From Petrolisthes cinctipes (taxonomy: Eukaryota > Arthropoda > Malacostraca > Decapoda > Porcellanidae), in assembly GCA_033782935.1 (NCBI GenBank), contig JAWQEG010000166.1:1082001-1146000 (forward strand): a stretch of DNA of 64,000 nucleotides, written 5' to 3'. Numbering within the stretch: position 1 is the first letter of the stretch; the number at the start of each line of letters is the position of its first letter. The position numbers and the translations under genes were made by a program. The notes under the pieces were generated by a model. It saw only the letters and a list, made by a program, of their open reading frames with translations, did not search any database and was not told the origin of the DNA. Positions 1 to 11,419 of this stretch are shown here, one piece after another.

Positions 1-3000
1 ATTCTAGCAAGGAGTAGGGATGTACAGATCACTTCTGGGCCCCAATAAAATCGAATTTTCGGGTGTTTTGAGCCTGAATTTAAGATATAAACGGGTACAG
101 AAGATGCATGCACATATCGATTTTGGGCAATTAAAATATCGATTTTCAACTTGTTTTTGTGCCTTTATTTTGAAAATATTCTTAGATTGAGTAGGCATGT
201 ACAGATCGCTTCTGGGGCCCCAATAAAATCGAATTTTCGGGTGTTTTGATCTTGTATTTGAGATATAAACGGGTACAGAAGATGCATGCACATATCGATT
301 TTGGGCAACTAAAATATCTATTTTCAGCTTGTTTTTGTGCCTGTATTTTGAAAATATTCTAACATTGACTAGGCATGTACAGATCGCTTCTGGTACCCAA
401 AAATATCGAGTTTTCTGGTGTTTTGAGCTTGAATTTGAGATATAAACGGGTACAGAAGATGCATGCACATACCGACTTTCAACACCTAAAATATCGATTT
501 TCAGCATTATTTGAGCGTATATTTTGAAAACATTCTAGCACTGTGTAGGCATGTACAGATCGCTTCTGGGACCCAAAAATATCGGGGTTTTGGGTGTTTT
601 GAGCCTGAATTTGAGATATAAACGGGTTCAGAACATGTGTGCATATATCGACTTTGGGCACGTAAATTATCGATTTTCAGCATGTTTTGCTCCTGAATTT
701 TGAAACTATTCTGACACTGAGTAGGCATATACAGATAACTTATGGGACCCAAAAATATCGAGTTTTCTGGTGTTTTGAGCTTGAATTTGAGATATAAACG
801 TGTACAGAAGATGCATGCACATACCGACTTTCAACATCTAAAATATCGATTTTCAGCATGTTTTGAGCGTATATTTTGAAAACATTCTAACACTGTGTAG
901 GCATGTACAGATCGCTTCTGGGACCCAAAAATATCGAGTTTTTGGGTGTTTTGAGCCTGAATTTGAGATATAAACGGGTACTGAAGATGCATGCACAAAT
1001 CGACTTTGGACACCTAAAATATTGATTTTCATCATGTTTTGGGCCTGAATTTTGAAACTATTCTGACACTGAGTAGGCATATACAGATAACTTATGGGAC
1101 CCAAAAATATCGAATTTTCGGGTGTTTTTATCTTGTATTTGAGATATAAACGGGTACAGAGGATGCATGCACATATCGAATTTTTCCAACATATATATCG
1201 ATTTTCAGCATGTTATGGGCATGGATCTTGAAAACATTCTAGAACTGAGTATGCATCCATAGATCGCTTCTGGGACCCAAAAATATCGAATTTTCGGGTG
1301 TTTTGAGCCTGAATTTGTGATATAAACGGGTACAGAAGATGCATACATATATTGACTATGGGCACCTAAAATATCGATTTTCAGCATGTTTTGGGCCTGT
1401 ATTTTGAAAATACTCTAACATGTAGTAGGCATGTACAGATCGCTTCTGGGACTCAAAAATATCGAATTTTTCGGGTGTTCTGAGCCTGAAATTGAGATAT
1501 AAACTGGTACAGAAGATGAATGCACATGTAGACTTTTTGCACCTAAAATATCGATTTTTAGCATGATTTGATCCTATATTTTGAAAACATTTTAGCAATG
1601 AGTAGGCATGTACAGATCGCTTCTGGGATACAAAAATATCGAACTTACGGGTGTTTTGAGCCTTAATTTGAGATATAAACGGGTACAAATGATGCATGCA
1701 CTTATCGACTTTGGGTACCTAAAATATCGATTTTCAGCATGTTTTGGGTCTGTATCATGAAAACATTCTAGCAAGGAGTAGGGATGTACAGATCGCTTCT
1801 GGGCCCCAATAAAATCGAATATTCGAGTGTTTTGAGCCTAAATTTGAGATATAAACGGGTACAGAAGATGCATGCACATATCGACTTTAAGCACCCAAAA
1901 TATCGATTTTTAGCATGTTTTGGGCCTATATTTTGAAAATATTCTAGCACTGAGTAGGCATGTACAGTTAGCTTCTGGGACCCAAAATAATCGAATTTTC
2001 GGGTGTTTTGAGCCTGAATTTAAGATATAAACGAGTACAGAAGATGCATGCACATATCGATTTTGGGCACCTAAAATATCGATTTTCAGCATGTTTTGAG
2101 CCTATATTTTGAAAACATTCTAGCACTGAGTAGGCATGTACAGATCGCTTCTGGGACCCAAAAATATCGAGTTTTCGGGTGTTTTGAGCCTGAATTTGAG
2201 ATATAAACGGGTACTGAAGATGCATGCACAAATCGACTTTGGACACCTAAAATATTGATTTTCAGCATGATTTGGGCCTGAATTTTGAAACTATTCTGAC
2301 ACTAAGTAGGCATGTACAGATCGCTTCTGGCGCCCCAATAAAATCGAGTATTTGGGTGTTTTGAGCCTGAATTTGAGATATAAACGGGTACTGAAGATGC
2401 ATGCACAAATCGACTTTGGACACCTAAAATATCGAATTTCAGCATGTTTTGGGCCTGTATCTTAAAAACATTCTAGCACTGAGTAGGCATATACAAATCT
2501 CTTCTGGGGCCCCAAAATATCGAATTTTCGGGTGTTTTGAGCATAAATTAGAGATATAAACGGGTATAGAAAATGCATGCACATATCGACTTTTTGCATC
2601 TAAAATATCGATTTTCAGTATGTTTTGGGCCTATATTTTCAAAACATTCTAGCACTGAGTAAGCATATACAGATCACTTCTAAAACCCAAAAATATCGAA
2701 TTTTCGGGTGTTTTGAGCCTGAATTTGTGATATAAACGGGTACAGAAGATGCATACACATATTGCCTTTGGGCACCTAAAATATCGATTTTCAGCATGTT
2801 TTGGGCCTGTATTTTGAAAATACTCTAACACGGAGTAGGCATGTACAGATCGCTTCTGGGACCCAAAATAATCGAATTTTCGGGTGTTTTGAGCCTGAAT
2901 TTAAGATATAAATGGGTACAGAAGATGCATGCATATATCGATTTTGGGGAATTGAGATATCGATTTTGAACTTGTTTTTGTGCCTGTATTTTGAAAATAT

Positions 3001-3436
3001 CCTAACATTGAGTAGGCATGTACAGATCGCTTCTGGGGCCCCAATAAAATCGAATTTTCGGGTGTTTTGATCTTGTATTTTAGATATAAACGGGTGCAGA
3101 AGATGCATGCACATAACGACATTTTCCACCTAAAATATCGATTTTCAGCATGTTTTGGGCATGGATCTTTAAAAAACATTCTAGAACTGAGTATGCATGT
3201 ATAGATCGCTTCTGGGACCCAAAAATATCGAATTTTCGGGTGTTTTGAGCCTGAATTTGTGATATAAACAGGTACAGAAGATGCATACACATATTGCCTT
3301 TGGGCACCTAAAATATCGATTTTCAGCATGTTTTGGGCCTGTATTTTGAAAATACTCTAACACGGAGTAGGCATGTACAGATCGCTTCTGGGACCCAAAA
3401 TAATCGAATTTTCGGGTGTTTTGAGCCTGAATTTAT
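1..3436. repeat. Satellite array, left block of about 176-bp monomers (irregular order)
   Basis: About 19.5 tandem head-to-tail copies of the satellite monomer. Each copy carries the same landmarks in order: TATCGATTTT, GTTTTGGGCCTG, CATGTACAGATCGCTTCTGG, TATCGAATTTTCGGGTG, AGATATAAACGGGTACAG, GATGCATGCACATATCGA. Monomer subtypes differ at fixed positions, for example GGGACCC versus GGGGCCCC, AATTTGAGATA versus AATTTGTGATA or AATTTAAGATA, and CAGCATGTTTT versus CAACTTGTTTT. I saw no long perfect HOR here, but a three-monomer (about 530-bp) local duplication relates roughly 2770-3300 to 3300-3436 plus 4140-4380. The minus-strand open frames in this block are repeat by-products and are not called as genes. 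Confidence 0.96.
3433..3436. repeat. Left target-site duplication (TTAT, probably a mutated TTAA)
   Basis: The left flank reads GAATTTAT before GGGG, where the satellite would read GAATTTAAGATA. Calling the duplication TTAA with one later change (A to T) leaves perfectly symmetrical element ends. The alternative is a 3-bp TTA duplication and an extra T on the left end. Confidence 0.65.
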
Positions 3437-3450
3437 GGGGATACCACACT
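3437..3450 (+). repeat. Left terminal inverted repeat of the inserted element
   Basis: GGGGATACCACACT. It matches the reverse complement of 4122-4135 at 13 of 14 bases; the difference is T versus C at the sixth base. Similarity fades immediately inside this stretch. Confidence 0.85.
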
Positions 3451-3861
3451 CCAACACCCTATCTGCGCTCCTGTTAATTTTAGAAGCAAAAGCTTTATGC
3501 CATCGTAATTCTCGTTTGGTTTTACACATACTGACCAATTTTCATTACAATCAAGCAACAAATAATATTTTTCCCAACACTTTTAAAATTATTTTGTAAA
3601 AAATTAACAAAAAAAAAACTATGTTTCAGAATTGCATAAGATTTATGTGGACTATCCTCTGATATATAGCAACACTGCTGATGACGAAAGAGTCCATTAT
3701 CATTGCTATAAATGGGAAAATTCCTTGCCTGAAATTGTTGAAAATTTTTTTCGCCAGAAAGTTTGGGAAAAAATTCGCCAAAACAGAAATAATCCTTTTA
3801 TATCGAAATCCAAACGACAAACTGTGCTCATATATACATATATCACGTGTGAATAATATTC

Positions 3862-3878
3862 ATTGACAAAACGTCAAT
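3862..3878. other. Small inverted repeat inside the inserted element
   Basis: ATTGAC, five spacer bases, GTCAAT: a perfect 6-bp stem. It is too short to assign a role and may be chance in AT-rich DNA. It is the only internal dyad I noticed in this element. Confidence 0.3.
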
Positions 3879-4121
3879 ACCCTTCGTGTTGTTTGCTTTT
3901 TCAGTGGAGAAATTTGAAAAAAAATACCAAAAAATCACATTGAAACTAAAATCACTAGGAAATGCTTTAGTTGGTGCTCTAAACTTCCATCCTCTTCGGC
4001 ATGGCCTAAACTATAGAGCATGAAGAAGTGGCTGTATATAGGGGTAACTATTAATTTTTGGTGATTATTTTAATGCGAAAATTTTTTTAGTTTCTGCTTC
4101 TCGTTTTTTATGACGTAAGGT

Positions 4122-4135
4122 AGTGTGGTGTCCCC
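4122..4135 (-). repeat. Right terminal inverted repeat of the inserted element
   Basis: AGTGTGGTGTCCCC, whose reverse complement GGGGACACCACACT pairs with the left terminus. Satellite sequence resumes directly after it at TTAAGATATAAACGGG. Confidence 0.85.
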
Positions 4136-4139
4136 TTAA
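4136..4139. repeat. Right target-site duplication (TTAA)
   Basis: TTAA directly follows CCCC and is followed by GATATAAACGGG, restoring the monomer in frame with its left part. The paralogous empty site at 2901-2904 has one TTAA only. Confidence 0.75.
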
Positions 4140-6824
4140 GATATAAACGGGTACAGAAGATGCATGCATATATCGATTTTGGGGAATTGAAATATCGATT
4201 TTCAACTTGTTTTTATGCCTGTATTTTGAAAATATTCTAACATTGAGTAGGCATGTACAGATCGCTTCTGGGGCCCCAATAAAATCGAATTTTCGGGTGT
4301 TTTGATCTTGTATTTGAGATATAAACGGGTGCAAAAGATGCATGCACATATCGACTTTTTCCACCTAAAATATCGATTTTCAGCATGTTTTGGGCATGGA
4401 TCTTAAAAATATTCTAGCACTGAGTAGGCATGTACAGATCGTTTCTGGGGCCCCAAAATATCGAATTTTCTGGTGTTTTGAGCATAAATTAGAGATATAA
4501 ACGGGTACAGAAGATGCATGCACATATCGACTTTCAACACCTAAAATATCGATTTTCAGCATGTTTTGAGCTTATATTTTGAAAACATTCTAGCACTGAG
4601 TAGGCATGTACAGATCGCTTCTGGGACCCCAAAGTATCGAGTTGTCGGGTTTTTTTGAGCCTGAATTTGAGATATAAACGGGTACTGAAGATGCATGCAC
4701 AAATCGACTTTGGGCACGTAAATTATCGATTTTCAGCATGTTTTGCGCCTGAATTTTGAAACTATTCTGACACTGAGTAGGCATGTACAGATGGCTTCTG
4801 GGGCCCCAATAAAATCGAATATTTGGGTGTTTTGAGCCTGAATTTGTGTTATAAACGGGTACAGAAGATGCTTACACATATTGCCTTTGAGCACTTAAAA
4901 TATCGATTTTCAGCATGTTTTGAGATTTATTTTGAAAACATTCTAGCACTGAGTAGGCATGTACAGATCGTTTCTGGGACCCAAAAATATCGAATTTTCG
5001 GGTGTTTTGAGCCAGAATTTGAGATATAAACGGGTACTGAAGATGCATGCACAAATCGACTTTGGACACCTAAAATATCGATTTTCAGCATGCTTTGGGA
5101 ATGGATCTTGAAAACATTCTAGAACTGAGTATACATGTGTAGATCGCTTCTGGGACCCAAAAATATAGAATTTTCGGGTGTTTTGAGCCTAAATTTGTGA
5201 TATTAACGGGTACAGAAGATGCTTACACATATTGCCTTTGAGCACCTAAAATATCGATTTTCAGCATGTTTTGAGCTTATATTTTGAAAACATTCTAGCA
5301 CTGAGTAGGCATGTACAGATCGCTTCTGGGATCCAAAAATATCGAATTTTCGGTTGTTTTGAGCCAAAATTTGAGATATAAACGGGTTCTGAAGATACAT
5401 GCACAAATCGACTTTGGACACCAAAAATATCGATTTTCAGCATGTTTTGGGCGTGAATTTTGAAACTATTCTAACACTTAGTAGGCATGTACAGATCGCT
5501 TCTGGGGCCCTAATAAAATCGAATATTTGGGTGTTTTCAGCCTGAATTTGAGATATAAACGGGTTCAGAAGATATGTGCATATATCGACTTTGGGCACGT
5601 AAATTATTAATTTTCAGCATGTTTTGGGCCTGTATCTTAAAAACATTCTAGCACTGAGTAAGCATTTACAGATCGCTTCTGGGGCCCCAAAATATCGAAT
5701 TTTCGGGTGTTTTGAGCATAAATTAGAGATATAAACGGGTATAGAAAATGCATGCACATATCGACTTTTTGCATCTAAAATATCGATTTTCAGTATGTTT
5801 TGGGCCTATATTTTCAAAACATTCTAGCACTGAGTAGGCAAATACAGATCTCTTCTGGGACTCAAAAATATCGAATTTTCGGGTGTTTTCATCTTGTATT
5901 TGAGATATAAACGGGTACAGAAGATGCATGCACTTATCGACTTTTTCCACCTAAAATATCGATTTTTAGCATGATTTGATCCTATATTTTGAAAACATTT
6001 TAGCACTGAGTAGGCATGTACAGATCGCTTCTGGGATACAAAAATATCGAACTTTCGGGTGTTTTGAGCCTTAATTTGAGATATAAACGGGTACAAATGA
6101 TGCATGCACTTATCGACTTTGGGCACCTAAAATATCGATTTTCAGCATGTTTTGGGTCTGTATCATGAAAACATTCTAGCAAGGAGTAGGGATGTACAGA
6201 TCGCTTCTGGGCCCTAATAAAATCGAATATTCGGGTGTTTTGAGTCTGAATTTGAGATATAAACGGGCACAGAAGATGCATGCACATATCGACTTTAGGT
6301 ACCTAAAATATTGATTTTCAGCATGTTTTGGGTCTGTATTATGAAAACATTCTAGCAAAGAGTAGGGATGTACAGATCACTTCTGGGCCCCAATAAAATC
6401 GAATTTTCGGGTGTTTTGAGCCTAAATTTGAGATATAAACGGGTACAGAAGATGCATGCACATATCGACTTTAAGCACCCAAAACATCGATTTTTAGCAT
6501 GTTTTGGGCCTATATTTTGAAAATATTCTAGCACTGAGTAGGCATGTACAGTTAGCTTCTGGGACCCAAATTAATCGAATTTTCGGGTGTTTTGAGCCTG
6601 AATTTAAGATATAAACGAGTACAGAAGATGCATGCACATATCGATTTTGGGCAACTAAAATATCTATTTTCAGCTTGTTTTTGTGCCTGTATTTTGAAAA
6701 TATTCTAATATTGAGTAGGCATGTACAGATCGCTTCTGGGACCCAAAAATATCGATTTTTCGGGTGTTTTCAGCCTGAATTTGAAATATAAACGGGTACA
6801 GAAGATGCATGCACATATCGACTT
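4140..6824. repeat. Satellite array, 176-bp monomers right of the insertion
   Basis: Tandem monomers continue in the same orientation and phase as before the insertion. Order is irregular. Parts recur at a distance: the CTTAAAAACATTC monomer near 5637 matches the one near 2461, a spacing that is close to 14 monomers once the 703 bp added by the insertion are removed. No gene is supported in this stretch. Confidence 0.95.
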
Positions 6825-9800
6825 TCAACACCTAAAATATCGATTTTTAGCATGTTTTGAGCCTATATTTTGAAAACATTCTAGCACTGAGTAGGCATGT
6901 ACAGATCGCTTCTGGGACCCAAAAATATCGAATTTTCGGGTGTTTTGAGCCTGAATTTGAGATATAAACGGGTACAAAAGATGCATGCACAAATCGACTT
7001 TGGACACCTAAAATATCGATTTTCAGCATGTTTTGGGCCTGAATTTTGAAACTATTCTGACACTGAGTAGGCATGTACAGATCGCTTCTGGGGCCCCAAT
7101 AAAACAGAATATTTGGGTGTTTTGAGCCTGAGTTTGAGATATAAACGGGTTCAGAACATGTGTGCATATATCGACTTTGGGCACCTAAATTATCGATTTT
7201 TAGCATGTTTTGGGCCTGTATCTTAAAAACATTCTTGCACTGAGTAAGTATATACAAATCTCTTCTGGGGCCCCAAAATATCGAATTTTCGGGTGTTTTG
7301 AGCATAAATTAGAGATATAAACGGGTATAGAAAATGCATGCACATATCGACTTTTTGCATCTAAAATATCGATTTTCAGTATGTTTTGGGCCTATATTTT
7401 CAAAACATTCTAGCACTGTGTAGGCATATACAGATCACTTTTAAAACCCAAAAATAACGAATTTTCGGGTGTTTTGATCTTATATTTGAGATATAAACGG
7501 GTACAGAAGATGCATGCACATATCGACTTTTTCCACCTAACATATCGATTTTCAGCTTGTTTTGGGCATGGATCTAGGAAACATTCTAGAACTGAGTATA
7601 CATGTGTAGATCGCTTCTGGGACCCAAAAATATCGAATTTTCGGGTGTTTTGAGCCTGAATTTGTGATATAAACGGGTACAGAAGATGCATACACATATT
7701 GCATTTTGGGCACCTAAAATATCGATTTTCAGCATGTTTTCGGCCTGTATTTTGAAAATACTCTAACACGGAGTAGGCATGTACAGATCACTTCTGGGAC
7801 CCAAAATAATTGAATTTTCGGGTGTTTTTAGCCGGAAGTTAAGATATAAACGGGTACAGAAGATGCATGCATATATCGATTTTGGTCAATTGAAATATCG
7901 ATTTTCAACTTGTTTTTCTGCCTGTATTTTGAAAATATTCTAACATTGAGTAGGCATATACAGATCGCTGCTGGGACCCAAAAATATCGAGTTTTCTGGT
8001 GTTTTGAGCCTGAATTTGTGATATAAACGGGTACAGAAGATGCATACACATATTGACTTTGGGCACTTAAAATATCGATTTTCAGCATGTTCAGGGCCTG
8101 TATTTTGAAAATACTCTAACACGGAGTAGGCATGTACAGATCGCTTCTGGGACCCAAAAATATCGAATTTTCGGGTGTTTTGAGCCTTAATTTGGGATAT
8201 AAACGGGTACAGAAGATACATACACATATTGACTTTGGGCATCTACAAATCGATTTTCAGCATGTTTAGGGCCTGTACTTTGAAAATATTCTAACACTGG
8301 GTAGGCATTTACAGATTGCTTCTGAGACCCAAAAATATCGAATTTTTCGGGTGTTCTTAGCCTGAAATTGAGATATAAACGGGTACAGAAGATGTATGCA
8401 CTTATCGACTTTTTGCACCTAAAATATCGATTTTCAGCATGTTTTGGGTCTGTACCATGAAAACATTCTAGCAAGGAGTAGGGATGTACAGATCGCTTCT
8501 GGGATACAAAAATATCGAATATTCGGGTGTTTTGAGTCTGAATTTGAGATATAAACGGGTACAGAAGATGCATGCACATATCGACTTTAGGCACCTAAAA
8601 TATTGATTTTCAGCATGTTTTGGGTCTGTATTATGAAAACATTCTAACAAAGAGTAGGGATGTACAGATCACTTCTGGGCCCCAATAAAATCGAATATTC
8701 GGGTGTTTTGAGCCTAAATTTGAGATATAAACGGGTACAGAAGATGAATGCACATATCGACTTTAAGCACCCAAAACATCGATTTTTAGCATGTTTTGGG
8801 CCTATATTTTGAAAATATTCTAGCACTGAGTAGGCATGTACAGTTAGCTTTTGGGACCCAAATTAATCGAATTTTCGGGTGTTTTGAGCCTGAATTTAAG
8901 ATATAAACGAGTACAGAAGATGCATGCACATATCGATTTTGGCAACTAAAATATCTATTTTCAGCTTGTTTTTGTGCCTGTATTTTGAAAATATTCTAAC
9001 ATTGAGTAGGCATGTACAGATCGCTTCTGGGACCCAAAAATATCGAATTTTCGGGTGTTTTGAGCCTGAATTTGAAATATAAACGGGTACAGAAGATGCA
9101 TGCACATATCGACTTTCAACACCTAAAATATCGATTTTTAGCATGTTTTGAGCCTATATTTTGAAAACATTCTAGCACTGAGTAGGCATGTACAGATCGC
9201 TTCTGGGACCCAAAAATATCGAATTTTCGGGTGTTTTGAGCCTGAATTTGAGATATAAACGGGTACAAAAGATGCATGCACAAATCGACTTTGGACACCT
9301 TAAATATCGGTTTTCAGCATGTTTTGGGCCTGAATTTTGAAACTATTCTGACACTGAGTAGGCATGTACAGATCGCTTCTGGGGCCCCAATAAAATAGAA
9401 TATTTGGGTGTTTTGAGCCTGAATTTGAGATATAAACGGGTTCAGAACATGTGTGCATATATCGACTTTGGGCACCTAAATTATCGATTATTAGCATGTT
9501 TTGGGCCTGTATCTTAAAAACATTCTAGCACTGAGTAAGTATATACAAATCTCTTCTGGGGCCCCAAAATATCGAATTTTCGGGTGTTTTGAGCATAATT
9601 TAGAGTTATAAACGGGTATAGAAAATGCATGCACATATCGACTTTTTGCATCTAAAATATCGATTTTCAATATGTTTTGGGCCTATATTTTCAAAACATT
9701 CTAGCACTGTGTAGGCATATACAGATCACTTTAAAAACCCAAAAATATAGAATTTTCGGGTGTTTTGATCTTGTATTTGAGATATAAACGGGTACAGAAG

Positions 9801-11243
9801 ATGCATGCACATATCTACTTTTTCCACCTAACATATCGATTTTCAGCTTGTTTTGGGCATGGATCTAGGAAACATTCTAGAACTGAGTATACATGTGTAG
9901 ATCGCTTCTGGGACCCAAAAATATCGAATTTTCGGGTGTTTTGAGCCTGAATTTGTGATATAAACGGGTACAGAAGATGCATACACATATTGCCTTTGGG
10001 CACCTAAAATATCGATTTTCAGCATGTTTTGGGCCTGTATTTTAAAAATACTCTAACACGGAGTAGGCATGTACATATCGCTTCTGGGACCCAAAATAAT
10101 TGAATTTTCGGGTGTTTTGAGCCTGAAGTTAAGATATAAAAGGGTACAGAAGATGCATGCATATATCGATTTTGGGCAATTGAAATATCGATTTTCAACT
10201 TGTTTTTCTGCCTGTATTTTGAAAATATTCTAACATTGAGTAGGCATATACAGATCGCTGCTGGGACCCAAAAATATCGAGTTTTCTGGTGTTTTGAACA
10301 TGAATTTGTGATATAAACGGGTACAGAAGATGCATACACATATTGACTTTGGGCACCTAAAATATCGATTTTCAGCATGTTAAGGGCCTGTATTTTGAAA
10401 ATACTCTAACACGGAGTAGGCATGTACAGATCGCTTCTGGGACCACAAAATATCGAATTTTCGGGTGTTTTGAGCCTTAATTTGGGATATAAACGGGTAC
10501 AGAAGATACATACACATATTGACTTTGGGCATCTAAAAATCGATTTTCAGCATGTTTAGGGCCTGTACTTTGAAAATATTCTAACACTGGGTAGGCATTT
10601 ACAGATTGCTTCTGAGACCCAAAAATATCGAATTTTTCGGGTGTTCTTAGCCTGAAATTGAGATATAAACGGGTACAGAAGATGTATGCACTTATCGACT
10701 TTGGGCACCTAAAATATCAATTTTCAGCATGTTTTGGGTCTGTACCATGTAAACATTCTAGCAAGGAGTAGGGATGTACAGATCGCTTCTGGGCCCCAAT
10801 AAAATCGAATATTCGGGTGTTTTGAGTCTGAATTTGAGATATAAACGGGCACAGAAGATGCATGCACATATCGACTTTAGGTACCTAAAATATTGATTTT
10901 CAGCATGTTTTGGGTCTGTATTATGAAAACATTCTAGCAAAGAGTAGGCATGTACAGTTAGCTTCTGGGACCCAAATTAATCGAATTTTCGGGTGTTTTG
11001 AGCCTGAATTTAAGATATAAACGAGTACAGAAGATTCATGCACATATCGATTTTGGGCAACTAAAATATCTATTTTCAGCTTGTTTTTGTGCCTGTATTT
11101 TGAAAATATTCTAACATTGAGTAGGCATGTACAGATCGCTTCTGGGACCCAAAAATATCGATTTTTCGGGTGTTTTGAGCCTGAATTTGAAATATAAACG
11201 GGTACAGAAGATGCATGCACATATCGACTTTCAACACCTAAAA

Positions 11244-11331
11244 TATCGATTTTTAGCATGTTTTGAGCCTATATTTTGAAAACATTCTAGCACTGAGTAG
11301 GCATGTACAGATCGCTTCTGGAACCCAAAAA
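11244..11331 (+). repeat. Half-monomer A (88 bp)
   Basis: First half of the example monomer, TATCGATTTTTAGCATG to CCCAAAAA. In the window's right domain this half carries the 18-bp deletion that produces 159-bp monomers. It shares its layout with half B: a TATCGA start, a GTTTTGAGCCT block near position 17, a CATG block near position 59 and an A-run end. Confidence 0.85.
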
Positions 11332-11419
11332 TATCGAATTTTCGGGTGTTTTGAGCCTGAATTTGAGATATAAACGGGTACAAAAGATGCATGCACAAAT
11401 CGACTTTGGACACCTAAAA
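11332..11419 (+). repeat. Half-monomer B (88 bp)
   Basis: Second half of the example monomer, TATCGAATTTTCGGG to CACCTAAAA. It includes AGATATAAACGGGTAC and the GATGCATGCAC palindrome region. In the right domain this half carries the 29-bp deletion that produces 147-bp monomers. Confidence 0.85.
11363..11379 (+). other. CENP-B-box-like motif in half B (weak)
   Basis: TTGAGATATAAACGGGT compared with the mammalian core nTTCGnnnnAnnCGGGn matches 7 of the 9 fixed bases (T, G, A and CGGG) and misses two in the TTCG part. It recurs in most full-length monomers; variants AATTTGTGATA and AATTTAAGATA also lack TTCG. This is a resemblance only, and binding cannot be inferred. Confidence 0.25.

Larger units (their letters stand above)
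3437..4135. mobile_element. Non-autonomous TTAA-type DNA transposon (MITE-like), 699 bp
   Basis: A single stretch of non-satellite sequence splits one monomer. Its ends are inverted repeats (GGGGATACCACACT on the left, AGTGTGGTGTCCCC on the right, 13 of 14 matching). It is flanked by TTAT on the left and TTAA on the right. The related uninterrupted monomer has a single TTAA at 2901-2904, so the insertion duplicated the target. TTAA duplications are known for the piggyBac and Kolobok superfamilies; a 3-bp TTA duplication would instead suggest PIF/Harbinger, but then the termini would not be symmetrical. The interior is AT-rich, with poly-A/T tracts and no recognisable transposase. The longest plus-strand frame, 3632-3856 (74 codons), shows no motif I know. 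Most likely this is a deletion derivative mobilised in trans. The superfamily is not settled. Confidence 0.82.
11244..11419 (+). repeat. Representative 176-bp satellite monomer
   Basis: Chosen as a clean example, running from one TATCGATTTT to the base before the next. It is exactly 176 bp and divides into two 88-bp halves, 11244-11331 and 11332-11419, both beginning TATCGA. Aligned without gaps, the halves agree at 59 of 88 positions by my hand count. The strongest shared stretches are GTTTTGAGCCT and CATG.ACA.ATCG. The monomer contains ATCGAT, TGTACA and ATGCAT palindromes that recur in nearly all copies, so cutting at these sites would give a 176-bp ladder. Confidence 0.93.

Noticed and set aside
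2322..2345. GGGGCCCC-type palindromes in some monomers as binding sites or terminators
   Set aside because: They are one allele of a variable monomer position (GGGACCC in others) and lack a consistent partner stem or T-run. They are best treated as subtype markers.
3675..3700. CTGATGACGAAAG resembling a hammerhead ribozyme core
   Set aside because: The CTGATGA and GAAA parts are separated by only one base, leaving no room for stem II, and I found no flanking helices.
3632..3856. 74-codon plus-strand frame inside the inserted element as a possible transposase or captured exon
   Set aside because: No catalytic, zinc-finger or DNA-binding motif is recognisable, it overlaps another equally long frame on the opposite strand, and it is too short for a transposase.
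4823..5029. Plus-strand open frames of 64-69 codons (for example 4823-5029 and 20938-21132)
   Set aside because: They lie within satellite monomers and recur with HOR spacing (20938, 26754, 32570). There is no independent coding evidence.
11332..11350. TATCGAATTTTCGGG as a CENP-B box
   Set aside because: The distance between the TCG and CGGG parts does not fit the box and the central A is missing. The AGATATAAACGGG region is the closer, still weak, candidate.
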